DNA of 64,000 bases from Pseudocercospora fijiensis CIRAD86 (GCF_000340215.1 NW_006921534.1:3843041-3907040), one strand, 5' to 3'. Shown: positions 12,006-24,622, numbered from the stretch's first letter. Program-made: numbers and translations. Notes: generated by a model from the sequence alone, not told the origin.

Positions 12006-12734
12006 ATGTCGCCTCCGGAGCAAGAAATAGTCATCTCCCTCCCAGATCTTGACTTTCTTCCAGGCGCAAGCAAACGACAGAAGACCGCGATCAGGGCCGC
12101 ACATGAGGCTCTATGGCTTCGATACGAGAAGAGTGGTATGGTCGGCAAAGAGAAGAAGTGGAGGGACATCATCAACGCTAGCCGAGAGCTGATAATAGCC
12201 GCGCGCATTCCTATCCAACGCCATGTCAACGAAATCCGTGCGGAACTCGATCCATGCTGGCAGGCGTACCTTGATATTGGAGTCAAGTTTTTCTTGAACA
12301 TTCCTACCGCGATCTATGGCGCGGGCATCGAGGATATGCTTCCTTCGTACGAAAGAACTCTGCTCAGATTCATCTACGAAATCGAGCCGCAGTCAACGCT
12401 GATGAACTTTGCAGCAGCTCAGAAAAGAATCGATGAACTCGACGTCGCCCTCACGAATGGACTTTTTAGGCAGGTAACTGAAATTCTTGACGATTTGCGT
12501 GATTGTGCCGAGGACATGGGCGAAGATTGGGAGAAGATCGAGGCCTGCTATGAGGCTATGCTCGCAGCCGCGAACAGCCTACGTACATCCGGGAGACTCA
12601 GCACGGGAGATCGATTTATGGAGGAGGACCGTACTGCCCAGTTACTGGACTGGGCTGTCTTGGTTCAAGCTTTCGCCTGCAGGACGCCGAGGGAGTTTCA
12701 GCAGTATGCCAACGAGCGTGAAATATACGACTGA
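12006..12734 (+). CDS. Hypothetical fungal protein, 242 aa
   Basis: Single-exon frame opening MSPPEQEIVISLPDLDFLPG and ending REIYD. It is charged and helix-rich (EKKWRDIINASRELIIAAR; QKRIDELDVALTNGLFRQV), with no signal peptide or membrane span and no motif I recognise. Codon use and amino-acid composition look genuine: even acidic/basic mix, no low complexity, and a much longer frame than its neighbours. Two in-frame alternatives overlap it and are shadows. Function unknown. Confidence 0.65.
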   Translation: MSPPEQEIVISLPDLDFLPGASKRQKTAIRAAHEALWLRYEKSGMVGKEKKWRDIINASRELIIAARIPIQRHVNEIRAELDPCWQAYLDIGVKFFLNIPTAIYGAGIEDMLPSYERTLLRFIYEIEPQSTLMNFAAAQKRIDELDVALTNGLFRQVTEILDDLRDCAEDMGEDWEKIEACYEAMLAAANSLRTSGRLSTGDRFMEEDRTAQLLDWAVLVQAFACRTPREFQQYANEREIYD

Positions 12735-14412
12735 AGTGGTAAGTCAGGTCAGCTGAGCAATCATTCATTTAGCGTAAGATGCGTCTTTCTTTCTTCAATG
12801 CTTATCCCTCGCGTGTGAAACTCATTTCCTCTCACTCAGCATGAATTTTAGGAGCGCAAGCAATGGTGGCCCCATTGGAAACCGTCAAGGCTGACAAAGC
12901 TATCAAATATGAAGCGCCTTCGACGTCTTGTTGAATTTATGAGCGTGATTTTGGAGAAGAGGGCGAAGATGAGCTGTCTAGGGTCGCGTGCATTATGTGA
13001 AGGCTGTGCAATCGCATGGTCATGCTCCGAGGGCGAATTTCAGCACAGTATCCGAGGCTCTGTCACACACTCCGCCCCTCGCGATCAGCGGGGTGAAGTG
13101 ACTGAAGAAACCCCGGATACAAACCCCAACAATGGATGAATAGACAGCCGCAAGAGCTTTATGGAGATGTTTTGCGAGCAATATAACCCATCTAACGGAT
13201 TGCAAAGGCTCTTCCCTATTGAGATTCGTGAAGCTCAAGAGGGCTTGTCTTTTTCGTAGCAAAAGATGTGCCGGTTCAACTGCTATGCAGGATTTGTTTC
13301 CTGCACTTATTTCTTGATCACACGTGGTTGATCATCGCAGACGAACGCCACAAATGATAGGATGCTGACCTCGTCCTGGCATGCTCGCTTCGGTATGCAT
13401 TTGCATTCGTTGAGATGACCGAAGCCGTTGTTGCGTTGGTCTTCGGTCGACGGTAACTGACGGGTTCGAGCGTTGGTTTGGCTGCATGGCCACACAGCGT
13501 GAGGAGTGCATGCTGCTGGAGCGACCATGTGTACTGAGAAAGCTGACTGCATGGATTGATGGGACCTGATCGCGAACACGTGCGGTGCCTGGCTGCATCT
13601 GCTATGATGACGATGCCATCGCGCAAGTCTTGAGCAGTGGCTACTGTATGTCTCTCCTCCGCCATGTCCTCTCGACGCCTCTCAAACACCGGCGGCGTGT
13701 CGAATCCAACGCGTGCTTCTTGACATGCCGTCACACGAGGTGCACTGGCAGGTCAGTTGTACCTTTCGCCAGGAGCATCCCCATTGTCGTGTGATGTACC
13801 TGCACAGCGAGAAGAGCTGTTGGAACACTGCATATTGCTGACTTCGGCAAAAAAGAGCAGCTCAGCGAATACGTGCCGCGACATGTTGACACGGATTTTT
13901 TATGTGTTGTGGTATGTCTTCACAGCCTGCTTTGCAAACATGCTTGCTGACCGCCAACAATATGCGTACGAACACGCTCTCGCTAGTGATGGAAGGCCGA
14001 TGCTACGCTATCTATACCCGTAAGCTCGACATATGCTGTCTCGCTTGGACCCACCTCCGACACTGCTATGAAAATCACGGTTCCTCTTGGCTCGCGCGGT
14101 CCTCGACTCCACCTAAATACTAGAGTCCTGGAAAGTATTCTAGCTTTCTCCCAAATGCAGTCTCCACTACTGCTTGCCTCATCGCCAACCGCTGAGCAAC
14201 ATGCCGGACTGCCGTGATCAGACCAGCGTGCGAGTTCGCGTGAGGAGGTCATAGTACAATAAGCAGAGCAACCTCCTCGCCTGCTCTTGTTTACCATCTT
14301 TGGACGCTGTACCTCGACGGGCCCCTATATTTCTTTCGCTTTCCCTCTCTCGTCTGGTACATCATTCTTTCGCTTATTCATTCTTTCGCTATACTGCTTG
14401 AAGCTTCTCACA
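12735..14412. other. Intergenic, no gene seen
   Basis: Holds only short overlapping frames. The last 150 bp before 14413 are pyrimidine-rich, with a CCCCTATATTTCTTTC stretch near 14322, plausible as core promoter and leader of the downstream secreted-protein gene. Confidence 0.4.
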
Positions 14413-16697
14413 ATGGCTAAGCTCCACTTGCTTGTCGGAGCACTATGTGCTTCGGCTGCAAATGCAACGCCTTATAAGCCTGCTTATTCTCCCCCAGCAT
14501 ATGGCGGCGGAAGTTCTTCATGGGGCCCTTCATCGTCTAGCTCAAGCAGATTAAGCAGTTCCACTGCTTGGGCCACTCATCCCAATGGACCACCTCATTA
14601 TGGAGGCAGCTCTCCCTGGGAGCCATCTTCGTCGGTCAGCCCAAGCACTGCCACTGGATGGGCGACACATCCTAATGGACCGCCCCATTATGGCGGAGAA
14701 AACAACACACCAGGTTACAGTGGCTCTTGGTCTTCATCCTGGTCTCAGAGTACTTGCTCCGTCTCAACGGTGACGGTGACTTCAAGCTACACTCAGCCAG
14801 CTAAGCCAACTACAGAGACGACCACAATCATCGAGACTGTTCCAGGAACTCCAGTTACAGTAACTCAATGGGGCAAGCCAAGCTCTTGTCCAGTGGTGCC
14901 GCCCCAAATTTCGACAACCACGGTCTCCAGGGTCGAGTACACGACCGTCGGTGGGCCAACAAGCATTGCCACTGTGCAGAACACGAAGACAATCGAAGAG
15001 ACACAAATCGTAACGGCGCCTGGGACTACAGTCATTAAGTACTCTACAATCCCAGCTGGACCTCCCGTTACTGCAACAATTGTTCAGACAGTCGGCACGA
15101 CTGTGACGTCTGTCTCTACTACGAAGGAGATCATCATCGAGACCGCCACTCAGACTTTGCCGGGTAAGGCAGAAATCGACCGAGATCCAACTGCGTTTCT
15201 CGAAGTTGATCGCTGATCTTTCACACTTAGGCACAACTATCACGAGCACCTCCACGCTTGGCGCGTCGACAATCACAGAGTATCAAACCATAACCTCTGA
15301 CTTTACTTCCACCATAACGTGAGGTCATTCTACCGTGCAGTCATCGAATGACGTTCTGACTAGCGTAGATCTGTTGTTGCTCCAAGCACTATCACTAGCG
15401 TTTACACAAGCACTCTGCCTGCTATCACTACAACATCAACGACTTATCAAGTCATCGCCACGCCGGCTTATACCACGATCACACAGACTCTTGCTCCGTC
15501 AACGATCACCTCGACCGAGAGTAAGTAGCAATGTCTTGTCCTTTTTAAGTTTGGTATCAGGCTTACTGATGTTGCGAGTAGTGGAGACAAAGACGATCCC
15601 AATCACGATAACTACTACTAAGACGCTGGCTCCAAGTAAGTGCTTTTCGCAGTCCCTCAAAGCTCCAAAATCGCTCGGTTGGCCAAAGCACGAGTTGCAA
15701 TCACTGCTTGAATGGTCTTCGTTCTGATTGAAGTTGTGTCTTGAATCACTGCTGACTTGCTGCCAATTATTAGGCACTGTTACCTCTACTTGCGTGGAGA
15801 CTTACACCCAGCCTGTCTATGAGACCACGACTCAGACTCTGGCTCCAAGTGAGTTACCTAACGGCTCTCCAAATCCTGGAATAGCTGCACTAGCCATGTC
15901 TTGGCTGGCAGTATTGTTCGGCGCATTTTTGAAGAAGTGCTATTCCTTATGCTCAGACTGAAACTGACAATTTACTTTTCCTAGGCACCATCACCTCGAT
16001 CGAGACGAAAACCTACACGCAGCCAATTACTATCTACTCTACCATCCCAGCAGGCACAGCACAGACCGTGGTGATCACGAAGACAGCTGCCCCAAGCACC
16101 TATACTCAAGAACAAACAGTCACTCTCACCAAGCCAATTACCGAATTCATTACAAAGACAGCGGCACCATCGACTATCACCAAGGAAGAAACAGAAACCC
16201 AGAGCGTTCCAGTGACACAGATCATCACCAAAACCGCGGCTCCATCTACGGTCACGAAAGAAGTTGAGGAAACCAAAACGGCTACGGCTACCGCAACGGC
16301 TTACAAGCAGACTACGATTGTCTCTACAGTCACAGGACCAGCAACAACTATCACCGTATCTGCTTCTTGCTCGAGCACATGGAGTGGTCACGGGTGGGGC
16401 CCATCTCACTCTTGGGGCCCACACTCGAGCAGTCAATGGAGTAACGAGCAGCCACCGAAGACTTCCTCGGAACCTTGGTCGCACCCAACTGTTCCAGGTT
16501 ACGGTCCTCCATCTTCCGTTAGCAAGACTTGGGAGACCTCTGAGAAGCCAACCGGTTATGGCCCACCAAGCTCAATCTCTGCTTCGGAAGTCCCAGCTAA
16601 GCCAACTGGCTACGGAGGCCCAAGCTCTAGCCAGGGCTGGGACGCACCAAAGCCATCCAACAGCGCGCCTGCAGGACCAGATGGCTACGGCTCTTAG
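14413..16697 (+). CDS. Secreted Ser/Thr-rich repeat protein (6 exons)
   Basis: Exons 14413-15163, 15231-15318, 15369-15520, 15582-15635, 15774-15848 and 15985-16697, 610 aa. The N-terminus MAKLHLLVGALCASAANA is a clear signal peptide. Then come Gly/Ser/Trp/Tyr-rich repeats with two WATHPNGPPHYGG copies, a long Thr/Ser stretch, and a C-terminal Pro/Gly/Ser region with GYGPPSS repeats. The middle repeats variants of ITKTAAPST and TQTLAPS. The exon ends after CCA-A in exons 4 and 5 split the same TLAPS repeat in the same phase, so exons look duplicated as units. There is no hydrophobic C-terminal tail, so a GPI anchor is unlikely. It is probably a heavily O-glycosylated wall or matrix protein (inference). 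Acceptor choice at 15369 was set by frame. Confidence 0.75.
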
Positions 16698-16864
16698 ATA
16701 TGTCACGGACGACATGTCGTTGGAATGACAACTGCTTTATAAGAATCTAGGGACCGGATAATACTCACTCACGATCCTTGAAGAACGAAAGTAATTTCTG
16801 TTTAACCTTTATCTCTGGATAGAGGACAAATGCTCATCAAACGCTTCTGAAATGTTTCTTTTGC

Positions 16865-18662
16865 TCACTTCCTTTCTAAAGACCAAGTACCAATCTCACG
16901 GTCCTTCACAAGCTGTACAGACATTTCGTTGGCTTGCCTCTCCATATCTTGGCTAGTGTCCACGGTTCCCGCTATTTGGTCGGTGTCAACGCCATGCAAG
17001 ACTAATGCGAGACTCGACTCCTTCCACACAGGACTCGCATCTGGATCCGTGCTGAGGATGAAGGCAATCATTGTTGCAGCGACGATGATGGTGAGACCAG
17101 CAGGATAGATGAACCAAACCCAATGGACGTGCACATGTGTGACTGGAAAGTACACATCTCCTCTCACGTTGCTTCCGGGAGAGTTGCGGCGAAGCGCATT
17201 GGTGAGGCTGACGGCGATATTTTGCATTGTCTGCGCGAGGTTGCCGTGATTCGCGTGATAGAGCGCCAGATTGAAAGGCGACTCTGCCACAGTTTGATTG
17301 ATCCACGGATGCCGAGGATCGCTGTTGAACTGGTCAACGACCAGGACTCGCTCAATGAGCTCTCGGAAAGCCTTCAAAGTAAGAATGTCGACGCTGTATG
17401 TGTTTGGCCCATGACGGATCCTACACACCGGACAAGTGTACTGGGTGGCAAATATTTCCGGCCTGTGCTTTGCCCGACAGTCGCAAGCATCGGTATCGAC
17501 AGACAGCGTCGTCCTTCTGAATGCGTCGTTCAATGATTTATCAAGCAATTCCGAGCCCGGAAATTTGAGCGATGCGATACTTAGCGAGCATTGATGTATC
17601 TCCGGTTTTGGAAGCTCACTTCGTATTGGGTACTGGCTGTTGTATCGAAAGGTTGTGATGTGCTGAAACGTCCCTTGCGCATCGATAACGCGATGCTGAT
17701 TGACATCAACGTGTCGAACGTGCAGGTCAAGGAGACTACGAGTATTTATGTCCATCGCAGTGGTCTCGAGAGCAGCTGCAAACACTTCTCCGTTGGGCGA
17801 GGTGAAGTTGCAGTAATGATGAGAGGTCTTGGTGATTTTGCTCTTGGTCGACTCACAGTCCACTCGTACGCTGGATGATACGTCTTCGCAACCGGCAGAG
17901 ATCCCAAGACTGTCAAGTTCTGGCCATTCACAGGTGCCCGCAGAACAGTGAGAGTGTGGAGCTTCCAGGTCATCGATCTCATGCATCTCGCACGAGCTCG
18001 AAGGACAATGGTAGTATGGTTGGACTGGCTGAGACAATATGGCCTGGTTGATTGCAACGAACAAATTTTGTATAGTCAACTCTGCGCATCGAAATCAGTC
18101 AACAGCGAGCGACTTGAGAATAGAGCCGAACCAACTCACCACCGTTATCCAGGGACTTATGAAACGCAAACGTCCTACCAATCCATGCTTCACCATCTTT
18201 CGCCTTCACGAGCTTCAGATAAGGCGACAGTGTTTGCTGGGCGCACGGATCCATGGCCATTGTGAGCAGCGTCAGCACCGCACCCAGAATGACCCATTTC
18301 GATTCTCTTCTGCCCATCCAAATCAGGCTGATACAGCCCAGTGGACCGCGACTCGCAGAATCAAATGTCTGCAAGTGAGCCAAAGGTCTTGGCTTTCGCG
18401 TGAAGTACGGCCACTTCAGCTGGCTGATACAAGAGGCGACCACGAGGGCGAGAGCAGCCTTCTGGAGAGTCGCAAAGATGGCGATCAGAGCGTTGGGCGT
18501 GATTTCGGTCGTTGCGACGGTCCAATTCTCGTAGGGCTTGTCGTCAATAGCGCACAGAATGGCAATCAAGACGCCGACACATATTGCGCTGAACAGAGCG
18601 GCGATCAGCTCCAAGGTCCAGAGAGACATCCAGTGCGGGTCCTTCGTTGCTGCATTCCCCAT
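16865..18662 (-). CDS. DUF3176 family membrane protein
   Basis: Two exons, 18140-18662 and 16865-18081, 579 aa. The GTGAGT..CGCAG intron joins DNGG|E in frame. The N-terminal part matches fungal DUF3176: SLWTLELIAALFSAICVGVL (first span), then YENWTV, ITPNALIAIFATLQKAALAL, ISQLKWPYF, FDSASRGPLG and a further span. A long extracytoplasmic segment with scattered Cys follows (CEWPELDSLG, CDCRAKH), then a last span near residue 525 (LTIIVAATMIAFIL) and a short tail. The family is large in filamentous ascomycetes and its function is unknown. The start at 18662 gives the expected short cytosolic N-terminus. No lesions seen. Confidence 0.88.
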
Positions 18663-19000
18663 CGTGTGCGCACCGGATTTCGCGTGCAGCTCGCGTGCAG
18701 CTCGCGCGCAGCTCGCGTGTTGCTGCTGCTCAGTGCAATGCGTTCCGTTGCGTCGACAAGGCGTGAGGAAGGCACAAGGGCCTTCTCAAGGCAATCGCAT
18801 CTCGCATCTATTTCGCAGAACTGTCAAGAGCGCTTACAAGTACAGATGAGAGGCCGCATTCGGGCCTGCAGGTGGTGTTACGTGTTACACTTCTCACTCA
18901 CTTCCAATACCGCCCGGCTCATTCTCTGCTTCCTCTCCAGTCGCGCCCGGGCACATGGGGACGCAGATCACCACATCCATCTACTTCCGGCTAGATCTCG
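18663..19000. promoter_or_regulatory. Intergenic with an 11-bp tandem repeat
   Basis: Upstream of the minus-strand DUF3176 gene and downstream of the MFS gene. Around 18686-18720 a CAGCTCGCGTG unit is repeated about three times, just upstream of the DUF3176 start. The rest is unremarkable. Confidence 0.5.
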
Positions 19001-20798
19001 TTAAGGGGCATATCGGAATCCCTTCACCTTCTCCAGCTTCTCGACGATGCCTTGATCAGCTCGCCAATTCTGCCCGGTGAAGAACCAGGATAGGAAGCTG
19101 GTGACAAAGATGTAGACGAACAGCATTCCGATGGTAGCCCAGATGCCCGAAGTATACTGTGGCGCGTCCTTGTGTTGGAAGATGGTGCTTCCTGAATACC
19201 AACAAATCAGCACTGCTCATCCCAAGGTTCTGTCTGTGCGCCGACTCACCGCAAATGCCTCCGATGGCCCCAGCACTCACAACCGCAGCAGCCGAAATCC
19301 CTTTCTTTTCGTACCTCCCGGTTTGGTTTTGGACGTAACTCAAGGTGAAGGGGATATTCGATTGAGTCCCGTACGTCGCCAGGAACATGCCAAAGTACCT
19401 CCAGCCAGGAGGACCAGCATAGCGCATTATGGCCAGTCCGACGATTGCTATGGCAGCCTGGAATATCATGATAGGCCAGCGAAGCTTGATCTTGTCGCTT
19501 ATCCAAGCCGCGAGGACGCCCGCAAGGATCGTGAAGATGTAGGGAGGGGCGACGAGAAGCTGTGCCTTTGCGACAGAAAATCCCATGCCTTCTCGTAAGA
19601 TGATGGGATTGAAAAATGCGAGACTGTAGACGCTGGAAGCGCAGATGAAGTACTGAACACAGCTGAGAATGTCGTTAGTTGGACTGCACCTGCTTTCTAG
19701 CCGTGGATGACTCACTAAAGCATGATCTTCCAATCCATCAGCATGATGAAGGTTTCTTTCCAGGTGGGATGAACGATATTCGTGCCTTGTTGATCCATCC
19801 GGACTCTCGAGACCGCAATATGTCGTTGACGATCAGTGAGGAATCTCGCGCGTTCGGGGAACTCAATCAGGAAGAACGGGGCTACGAAGCCAGCAACGAT
19901 GGTCATGATGCCCTCGCAGATGAAAAGCCTAAAGCAGGATCATTGGTTTGGTGTAAGAATCAGGTCAAACAAGTGCTCTCACCATCGCCAACCACGAGCG
20001 TACATGCCATTGCCGACCTTGATCTGAGTGAAGCCATAGGCGATGATGGGCCCAAAAGCCATGAAAACGCCTGCCAGCATGAAGAAGCCCACAACTCGCT
20101 TCGCCAACTCGTATGGACGATACCAGCATCCAATAATGAAAATAGCTCTGCGATTATCCTGTTAGTCAGCGTATTCACTGCTCCCGTCCTTGATACCCAC
20201 CCAGGCAATAGGCCGGCCTCAAATAAGCCAAGCAGGGCTCTGAGACCTGCCAATGTCTCCCACTTCTGCACGAACCCCATACTCAGGACACTGAATTATG
20301 ATCTTAGCATATTGTCGCTCTCATTTCTTGCGTGACCGACATACCTTGTGCCCCAGGCGACGATCAAGAAGCTCAACCACCACCTCGCACCGATGCGTCT
20401 AATGATGTAGTTTGACGGGAGCTCGAAGACGAAGTAAGGTGCGAAGAACACCAACAGTGCGATATTATACCGATCGCCAACGTTCATTTTGAGGTCCTTG
20501 CCCATGCCCGAAATAAAGGCGAAAGAGATGTTCGTTCGATCGAGAAGGGAAAGACCGAAGACAATGGCCCTACCAAGACGGCATAGATTAGCGCGACTGC
20601 ACATCACATTCCATCTTGATGGCTTCTTTGCACTTACAGCATTGGATACATTCTGAGGTCGACTTTTCGCTTGATCATCTTCTCCTCTTCTACTGACCAG
20701 TCTCGCACCAGGACATTGGTCTCAGCGGTGCTGTCGTCAACATGCCCCTTTTGCTTGCGCGAGCCCTTGAGCTCGATATACTCTGCTCGGTCACTCAT
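19001..20798 (-). CDS. MFS permease, allantoate/nicotinate (Dal5-like) family
   Basis: Seven exons on the minus strand: 20638-20798, 20345-20569, 20201-20290, 19983-20147, 19716-19928, 19250-19662 and 19001-19191; 485 aa, all splices in frame. The anion:cation symporter pattern is clear: VDLRMYPM at the start of TM1, then LDRTNISFAF, PSNYIIRRIGARWW between TM2 and TM3, LLGLFEAGLLPG, a large central loop with EFPERARFL, and ATYGTQSNIPF and TGRYEKKGIS in the second half. These are hallmarks of Dal5/Tna1/Fen2-type carriers of small anions (allantoate, nicotinate, pantothenate). The exact substrate cannot be read. The acceptor before exon 6 (19662) is the one that keeps frame. No lesions seen. 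Confidence 0.9.
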
Positions 20799-21951
20799 GG
20801 CGCTGAGACTTGAAATGCTTTCGAGGTGGCCTTGATGCTGCTGATGAAGTTTTGGCCGCTGAAGGGCGCATCGTGTTTCATATCATCGTAGATCAGCAGT
20901 TGCATGGCATTCGTGTTCCACCTGTCATGTTTCAGCGTATTTTAGTTAAGTGCCGAGGCTGCGGTATGGTTGGCATGGTATGATCTTCCGGAAGATAACC
21001 ATACCATGCGTGTCGTGAACTCTATGCGATGCGGACACGAACTCGTCGGTGAGACTGACTATCCGAATGGATATCTCGACATGCGAAAGGAGAATTGCCT
21101 GATGCGTCCGAGGGCATCCGAATTAAGTATGCGCATTTTAGCCTAGAAAGCCATTATTTTACGAGACAGTAGTTAGGTGATGAGGATACGACTGCTAATT
21201 GTGTTGTCGTCACATACCTGACGCACCTGACGCACTTTTTTAGGGCCAGAGTACATTTTTGAAATACAGCCTGGTCGGATCCGCTGGGTACATGGATGGT
21301 GCCTGGGTTTGGCTGTCCTGCTTGGGTATGTGCCATGCCAGCAATCTTACCTTCACGGGGGATGTTGGTTTCAAAGGGAGGTCTTGGCGACAGATTAGCA
21401 GGCACGGAGCAGGCCACCAAGGTACTGAAATTCTACTCTCGGCTTCTGTACGATCAATCAAGGTGATGGCCTTGTGTTGTTCTTCCAAATCAATGGTAAC
21501 TCTATTTTGTGAAGACAGTAAGCCCCTCGAGGGTTGTCCTTGCAGCAGGTCTGGTGAGGAAGGAGGTGCGAGAGCCCATCTTGAGCTGTTGCGCACGCGT
21601 ATATTTGGTTTAAACCCGAGGGTGGTTGGTTGGCGGCCGCTTATCAGTAAAGGGACATGGGAAGGTGCTGTACAGACGCAGGGCACGCTCTTCGGACACA
21701 TGCCGTTTTGCAGGACGCAGCAGAAGCGACGGAACTATATGTGGTGCAATCGAGTATCATTGACTGAAAATTATCGACTCCTTCTCGGTTGCTCGCATGA
21801 TGGCGGTCGAGGGAGCTCGTCAAGCCGGGTGCAATCGTTTCTGCCAATCGATCCCGCCATCGGCATGATGATAATGTGTCTCTGATTTCGACCGGCGCGG
21901 ATGAGTGCTCAATCCGTTGATAGTAGCCAGCCTGGCATCTGCCAATGGAAC
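20799..21951. other. Intergenic, no gene seen
   Basis: Upstream of the MFS gene and downstream of the GIG1-like gene. Overlapping frames on both strands around 21240-21885 have no recognisable domain. A GAACTCGTC/TGATCTTCCGGAAGATAACC palindrome-like stretch near 20980-21003 is visible, but its role is unknown. Confidence 0.4.
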
Positions 21952-22678
21952 TCAAAGATCTTTCCTCTCTGTCCATTTCTCGAGCAGCTCTGCTGGAGCG
22001 TCCTTGACCAAAACGTGAACATGGTCTACACCTCTCACACTTTGCAAGCTGACCCAGTTCTTGAACCACAAGACATTGTCCCTTCCATGCTCGCCGAGCT
22101 CTTTGATAAAGTAGTCTGCCACAAATTGCTCTATCAAGTGTCTGCTCTCCGGCGTCACATCACCGCGTGTATCGTCTGTCTTTATGGGTGTCTTGCTCCA
22201 GACCAGGATGTGAGCTATTCCAGGCGTGAATGCGTACGGCCAATCATTCAAGAGCACAGCATAGTCAGATCGCACGTGAAAAGGTGTTTCGGAGACATGC
22301 TCGAAAGTTGGCGGAGAAAGGGTCAGCGGCTTCCACAGCAGTCTTTTCTGAATTACATATGGCGTGATGCCGCCGTATTGCTTCTTGATGTTGTATGACC
22401 AGGCGAGGTACTTCCGCAGATCCGATGGCAGGCGTTTGAGGTCTTCGAGCGTGTTGTTCGCTGCAGAGCCGGCATGAGCTGCCGACACAGTAGAACTAGT
22501 TCTCCGCGCAAAGCCACGACGTACCGATTATTCGCTTCAGGTGCTCCCACGTAATGCGATGATAGTCCTCATCCTTACTGGCGAGAACCTCGCGATCAAT
22601 GGGGGTCAATGGAAACGGAGGATCTTTGTAATCAATTTCATCGGCAGTGACTTGGTGGGGAGCAGCCGCTTCACCCAT
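21952..22678 (-). CDS. DUF3605 protein, N-acetylglucosamine-induced protein 1-like
   Basis: Two exons, 22525-22678 and 21952-22460, 220 aa. The GTACGT..CTGCAG intron restores ITWEHLKRIIANNTLEDLKR. Motifs of the fungal DUF3605 (GIG1) family are present in order: FPLTPIDREVLASKDEDY, LKRLPSDLRKYLAW, LLNDWPYAF, AHILVWSKTPI, LTPESR-like VTPESRHLIEQF, WFKNWVSLQSVR and VDHVHVLV. The family is named for induction by N-acetylglucosamine in Candida; biochemistry is unclear, though the conserved His/Asp/Trp set suggests a hydrolase-like fold (inference). It is divergent from the cytochrome b5 reductase gene with 335 bp between starts. Confidence 0.9.
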
Positions 22679-23013
22679 GGCTGAATGTGGCAGTTTCCGG
22701 CACGGGAATGGTTCCTTTGTTTGCGGGAGCCATCGTGGGCAGCATGAGCACGAGTTCAGGGGCAAAGAAGGAAAATGTCTCAGTGTCGGCGGTGGGATAC
22801 CGCTTCCGCTTCGGTTCCTATTTTCTGGCTCGGCCTCGGCCTCTGTGCGCATCGCGTTTCATGGCTCGATTGGGTGTGGGGTGCGGAGTGGGCTCGGCAA
22901 TAGAATAATTCGGACCATTCGACGACAATTGAGCTTCCCACGAAGCTGCAATTCAGGAATTGAGCAGCTACACGGCTTGTTCAAGCTGTACAAGACAAGG
23001 CGTACACATCACT
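22679..23013. promoter_or_regulatory. Bidirectional promoter between GIG1-like and cytochrome b5 reductase genes
   Basis: 335 bp separate two divergent start codons, so the genes probably share promoter DNA. There is a GGCTCGGCCTCGGCC tract near 22830. No binding site can be named with confidence. Confidence 0.55.
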
Positions 23014-24034
23014 ATGGCAGTCGACGCCAGCAGTCCGCTGCTGCAGTACGCTCCGTACATTGTAGCTGCGCTTGCCGTCTTCATTGGCGCCGGCGTCTAC
23101 CTGGTTCTTAACCGTATGCGTATCGTTTGCAGAATCGCTTTCATCTGCTTGGCACAATCGCGCTAATTCATCGGTAGCAGAGCCAGCGGCAGCGAAATAC
23201 AAGAAAGTCCTCGATCCCAACAACTTCCAAGAATTTCCCATCACCGAAAAGACCCAGATCTCGCACAACACTGCCATCTACAGATTTAAGCTGCCTACCG
23301 AAGACAGCATCCTTGGACTTCCCATCGGTCAGCACATCTCACTCGCCGCGACTCTTGATGTCACCGACCCAAAGACCGGCAATGTCGAGCGCAAAGAGGT
23401 GGTCAGATCATACACGCCAATCTCTGGTGATCATCAGCCGGGCTACTTCGACCTCCTCATCAAAAGCTATCCCCAGGGCAATATCTCGAGACATATGGCT
23501 ACCTTGACTGTTGGCGACAAGATGAAGGTCAAGGGTCCAAAGGGAGCTATGGTGTACGAGCCAAACATGGCAAGCCGCATCGGCATGATTGCTGGTGGCA
23601 GTGGTCTCACTCCTATGCTTCAAGTCGCCGATGCTATCAAGAGAGGCCGAGCACATGGTGACAAGACCCAAGTCAACTTGATCTTCGCCAATGTCAACGA
23701 GGAGGATATCTTCTTGAGGAAAGAGCTCGATAGATTAGCCGAGGACCCTGGCATCGATGTTTACTACGTCTTGAACAACCCACCGGACAAGTGGACTGGC
23801 GGTGTGGGCTTCGTCACTGCAGAGATGATTAAGGTGAGCAGGGCTCCAGGAAAAAATCGATGAAGCTTTACTGATCGAGAATAGGAACGTCTTCCACCCC
23901 CAGCTCCGAACCACAAGATCTTGATCTGCGGTCCCCCTCCCATGGTTTCTGCTCTGAAGAAGGCGACCGAGTCGATGGGCTACGACAAAGCTCGACCAGT
24001 CAGCAAGCGTGATGATCAAGTCTTCTGCTTCTAG
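23014..24034 (+). CDS. CBR1: NADH-cytochrome b5 reductase
   Basis: Exons 23014-23113, 23178-23833 and 23885-24034, 301 aa. Transfers electrons from NADH through FAD to cytochrome b5 (sterol and fatty-acid desaturation, haem protein reduction) at the ER or mitochondrial outer membrane. Residues 10-33 form the membrane anchor ([20 protein letters not shown]). The FAD site is RSYTPIS, followed by [19 protein letters not shown]. The NADH site is [15 protein letters not shown], and [15 protein letters not shown] plus DQVFCF at the end complete the family pattern. Exon 2 may start three bases later (second AG at 23180), changing one residue. Length is normal and no lesion is seen. Confidence 0.95.
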
Positions 24035-24528
24035 AGATCCACGCTGCTAGCTGGAGGCCTCCATCCGAACAAGTCCGGCGTTGATGCGTTTCCTCCCGAA
24101 TCCGAGCCTGCAGATGTTATGACCTCGTCCGTCGCGTTCGAGCGTTTGGTTTTTAGATACGAAAGAGCTGGCACAAGCATGGCGTTCGAAGCAGATATCA
24201 ATGTAGAGCTGTGTACAGCCAACCAGGGCGAAATGTGCAGCCGCGGAAATAGCATTTCCTTCGCCCAAAGAAGCCCTGCACCACTGCTGAACCAGAATCG
24301 TGTCTGAATACGAATGCGAAAGGGAGCCAGCCCTGCGGAAAAATACTACCGTAGACATGATCAGCAGCTCGGTAGGACAACTAATGCAGGGTTCGAGTAG
24401 AAATGATTGGTACTGCAGCTCTTCAGCGACCATCGGGTATTCCGGCGGAATGCCGAGATCTTTGCATAATCAGTGCAACACTTTATCAAGTGTATGTTCC
24501 TGAACCTGTACTTATCGTCCTCGCAGAA
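24035..24528. other. Intergenic, no gene seen
   Basis: Between cytochrome b5 reductase and the FAD oxidoreductase. The short frames are overlapping and featureless. It probably holds the 3' UTR of the first gene and the promoter of the second. Confidence 0.4.
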
Positions 24529-24622
24529 ATGGCATTTTCGAGATTCTCAATCCTGAGCCTTCTCTTATTCAGGAGTGTTGGCTCTGCTGAGCTGCGAGAA
24601 TTCGGCGACAGTGAAGATGGCG
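24529..24622 (+). CDS. Possible signal-peptide exon of the FAD oxidoreductase
   Basis: ATG at 24529 opens MAFSRFSILSLLLFRSVGSA, a good secretion signal, followed by a GTATAC donor at 24623 and a TTTTAG acceptor ending at 24724 with a GCTGAC branch site. However, 94 bases leave phase 1, while the downstream exon needs phase 0 at 24725. Either the donor is elsewhere, the true 5' exon is different, or a one-base lesion exists. Confidence 0.35.
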
